From Neurospora tetrasperma FGSC 2508 (taxonomy: Eukaryota; Ascomycota; Sordariomycetes; Sordariales; Sordariaceae), in NCBI RefSeq assembly GCF_000213175.1, contig NW_009799099.1, positions 4,580,051 through 4,644,050 on the forward strand: DNA of 64,000 bases, given 5' to 3'. The translations under genes were made by a program, and so were the position numbers. Positions within the stretch are counted from its first letter, which is position 1. Each line of letters opens with the position of its first letter. This document shows, in pieces, positions 62,226 to 64,000 of the stretch. A model generated the notes under the pieces. It was not told the origin of the DNA. It saw only the letters and a program-made list of their open reading frames with translations, and searched no databases.

Positions 62226-64000
62226 TCAAGCCTGCAGCGCCATATCCATCCTTGCCGCATGACTTCCCATCTTCCAGTTGCCCATCGGATCCCGAGTCTC
62301 ATCCAACTCCCTCTCCTCACCACTCTTTCCCCATCCACCACCACCAGGCGTGCAAATAATGATCCTATCGCCCGCCTTCATCGGCGCACTGTTCTTCGCG
62401 CCCATATTGATCACTCTCTCTTCATAACCCTCGGCCTCACCCCCCACTTCCTTCTCCTCCTCCTCCTGCTGGTCCTGCTCCCCATTCTGGATCTTGCGCA
62501 ACGTATCCTCCCACCGCGCCTTCTTCACCTTCCTCACCCACAAATTCAACCCGCACTGCGCATCCTCGCCGCCCGCCAGACCATACGGTCTGTACACTCT
62601 TCGTTCCGAAAGGATGCTGACCTGCAACGGGAGTCGGAACTCAATATCGCGCACCACGCCATCGCCACCGCGGTGTTTACCTTTTCCTCCCGACCCCTTC
62701 CGAATGGAAAACTCGCGCAACAAAACGGGGTATCGACGCTCGAAAATCTCCGAGTCCGTAATCCGCGTGTTGGTCATGTGCACATGCACACCATCCGTTC
62801 CCTCCCATGTCGGGCCGGCACCCGAGCCACCGGCGATGGTCTCGTAGTATCCAAATCCTTTCACCTCCTCCTCGCCTGCGACGTTGCCGCCAAAGCCAAA
62901 AGTGAGGTTGTTGCAGCACCCTTGCGAGGCGGCGCACGCCTGGAAGGCCTTGAAGATGACGTCCGTGATGCGCTGCGAGGTGAGCACGTTGCCGCCCACA
63001 ACGGCGGCGTTGTCGGAAGGGGACAAGAGAGACTTGGGCGGGATTTTGACGGTCACGGGCTTCAGACAGCCCTGGTTCAGCGGGATGTCCTCCGAGATCA
63101 TGCAGCGGAGGGTGTAGATGATGGCCGAGTAGGAGATGGCTTCGGGCGCGTTGATGTTGGCGTACACTTCGGGGCCGGTGCCGGCAAAGTCGAAGACGGC
63201 TTCGCCTGCTTCTGGGTCGATGGTCACCTTGAGCTGGATAGGGCTGCCGTCGTCCATGTAGTCGATGGCGGAGAGGTCGCGGCCTTGGAAGCGCTTGTGG
63301 ACGGTGCGCAGGAGGTTGCGGACTTGTTGCTCGGCGTTGTTTTGGATGGCGACCATGTAGAATTGCACGGTGTCTTCACCGTATTCCGCGATCAGGGTCT
63401 CGATGAGGGAGATGCCCTTTTGGTTGGCGGACACTTGGGCGCGCAGGTCGTTGATGTTGTCGGCGAGACAGCGAGTGCCGCTGCAGCCGGGGTACTGGGC
63501 GGGTTCCTTGTGGAAGAGCTCGATGACACGGTCTTCGTTGAACTTGCCCTCTGAAACCAGCTTCTCGCTCTTGACGGCGGCGCCCTCCTGGTAGAGCTCG
63601 CGGGAGTGGGGAGGCATGCTGCCGGCGGTGATACCGCCAATGTCGGCGTGGTGAGCACGCGAGGCGGCGTAGAAGAGAATCTTGTCGCCGGCTGCGTTGA
63701 AGGCAGGCATGATCAGGGTGACGTCGGGAAGGTGAGTACCGCCATAAGAGGGGTGGTTGGTCATGAGAACATCGCCCTTGCGCAGCTTACCCTTCCAGAT
63801 CTCTGCTTGACGGCGAACGCAGGTGGACATGGAACCTAGAAATCATCAGCCAAGAAACATTCGTTGAGGAATCGGGGATACTCACCCAAGTGGACGGGCA
63901 AATGAGGAGCGTTGGCAACAAGACCGCCGTTGGCATCAAAGATGGCACACGAAAAGTCGAGACGCTCCTTGACGTTCGTACTGACACTCGTCTTCTGCAG
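62226..64000 (-). CDS. 5-oxoprolinase / hydantoinase B domain protein, 3' part
   Basis: This is the C-terminal HyuB half of an ATP-dependent 5-oxoprolinase, which opens 5-oxo-L-proline to glutamate in the glutathione cycle. Its 5' part, expected to carry the HyuA half, lies right of the window. Exons here are 64000-63886 and 63835-62226, with a 50-bp intron (GTGAGT donor, CTAG acceptor) keeping [14 protein letters not shown] joined to [13 protein letters not shown]. Family landmarks in order are [95 protein letters not shown] and, near the end, [10 protein letters not shown]. An acidic Gln/Glu-rich insert ([10 protein letters not shown]) lies close to the C-terminus. A full fungal enzyme is about 1,300 residues; about 575 are in the window. 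A 505-codon frame on the opposite strand is its shadow. Confidence 0.95.

Noticed and set aside
62037-63554. 505-codon open frame on the plus strand
   Set aside because: It lies antisense to the 5-oxoprolinase gene, begins in a poly-Phe microsatellite and reads as G+C-biased shadow sequence; the minus strand has full family conservation.

Overview
The window looks like nuclear DNA of a filamentous ascomycete close to Neurospora (Sordariaceae). The signs are short introns with GTRAGT-type donors, CTRAC-type branch sites and YAG acceptors; a non-reducing polyketide synthase; Zn2Cys6 regulators; and a 12-kb A+T-rich island full of TA steps that looks like a target of repeat-induced point mutation (RIP). 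The species call is inference, because no search could be run.

Layout. Positions 1-2604 hold the 3' end of a melanin-type non-reducing polyketide synthase (end of the PT domain, two ACPs, thioesterase). Positions 2605-4135 carry two foldback structures, one of them an 18-bp hairpin followed by eight Ts. Positions 4136-16212 are the RIP island. It is bounded by a 68/74-bp inverted repeat that has itself escaped mutation. Inside is a decayed DNA transposon with a Tc1/mariner-type DDE transposase, which appears to be interrupted by a decayed Ty3/gypsy LTR element at about 7460-15225. From 16213 to 52245 the sequence has ordinary base composition but is very gene-poor. I can support a Zn2Cys6 regulator (20478-21245, with an in-frame continuation to 21488), a probable pseudogene (about 21713-22693), and a spliced C2H2 plus Zn2Cys6 regulator on the minus strand (37153-38286). 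The rest is intergenic sequence with simple repeats and a few coding-like fragments that I cannot identify.

The right end is a normal gene-dense segment: a DUF92/TMEM19 membrane protein (52246-53459, one intron), the SNF1/AMPK catalytic subunit (54576-57148), an allantoate-permease-like MFS transporter with four exons (60133-62014), and, converging on it, the 3' part of a 5-oxoprolinase/hydantoinase-B gene (62226-64000, minus strand).

How they fit together. The polyketide synthase and the two regulators could belong to a secondary-metabolism neighbourhood split by a transposon island, but nothing in the sequence proves a functional link. The SNF1 kinase, the transporter and 5-oxoprolinase are individually metabolic genes and show no evidence of co-regulation. 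The least ordinary signals are the RIP-spared inverted repeat around the island, the two foldbacks beside it (candidate small-RNA loci), and the C-to-T-type in-frame stops in two gene-like frames just beyond it.
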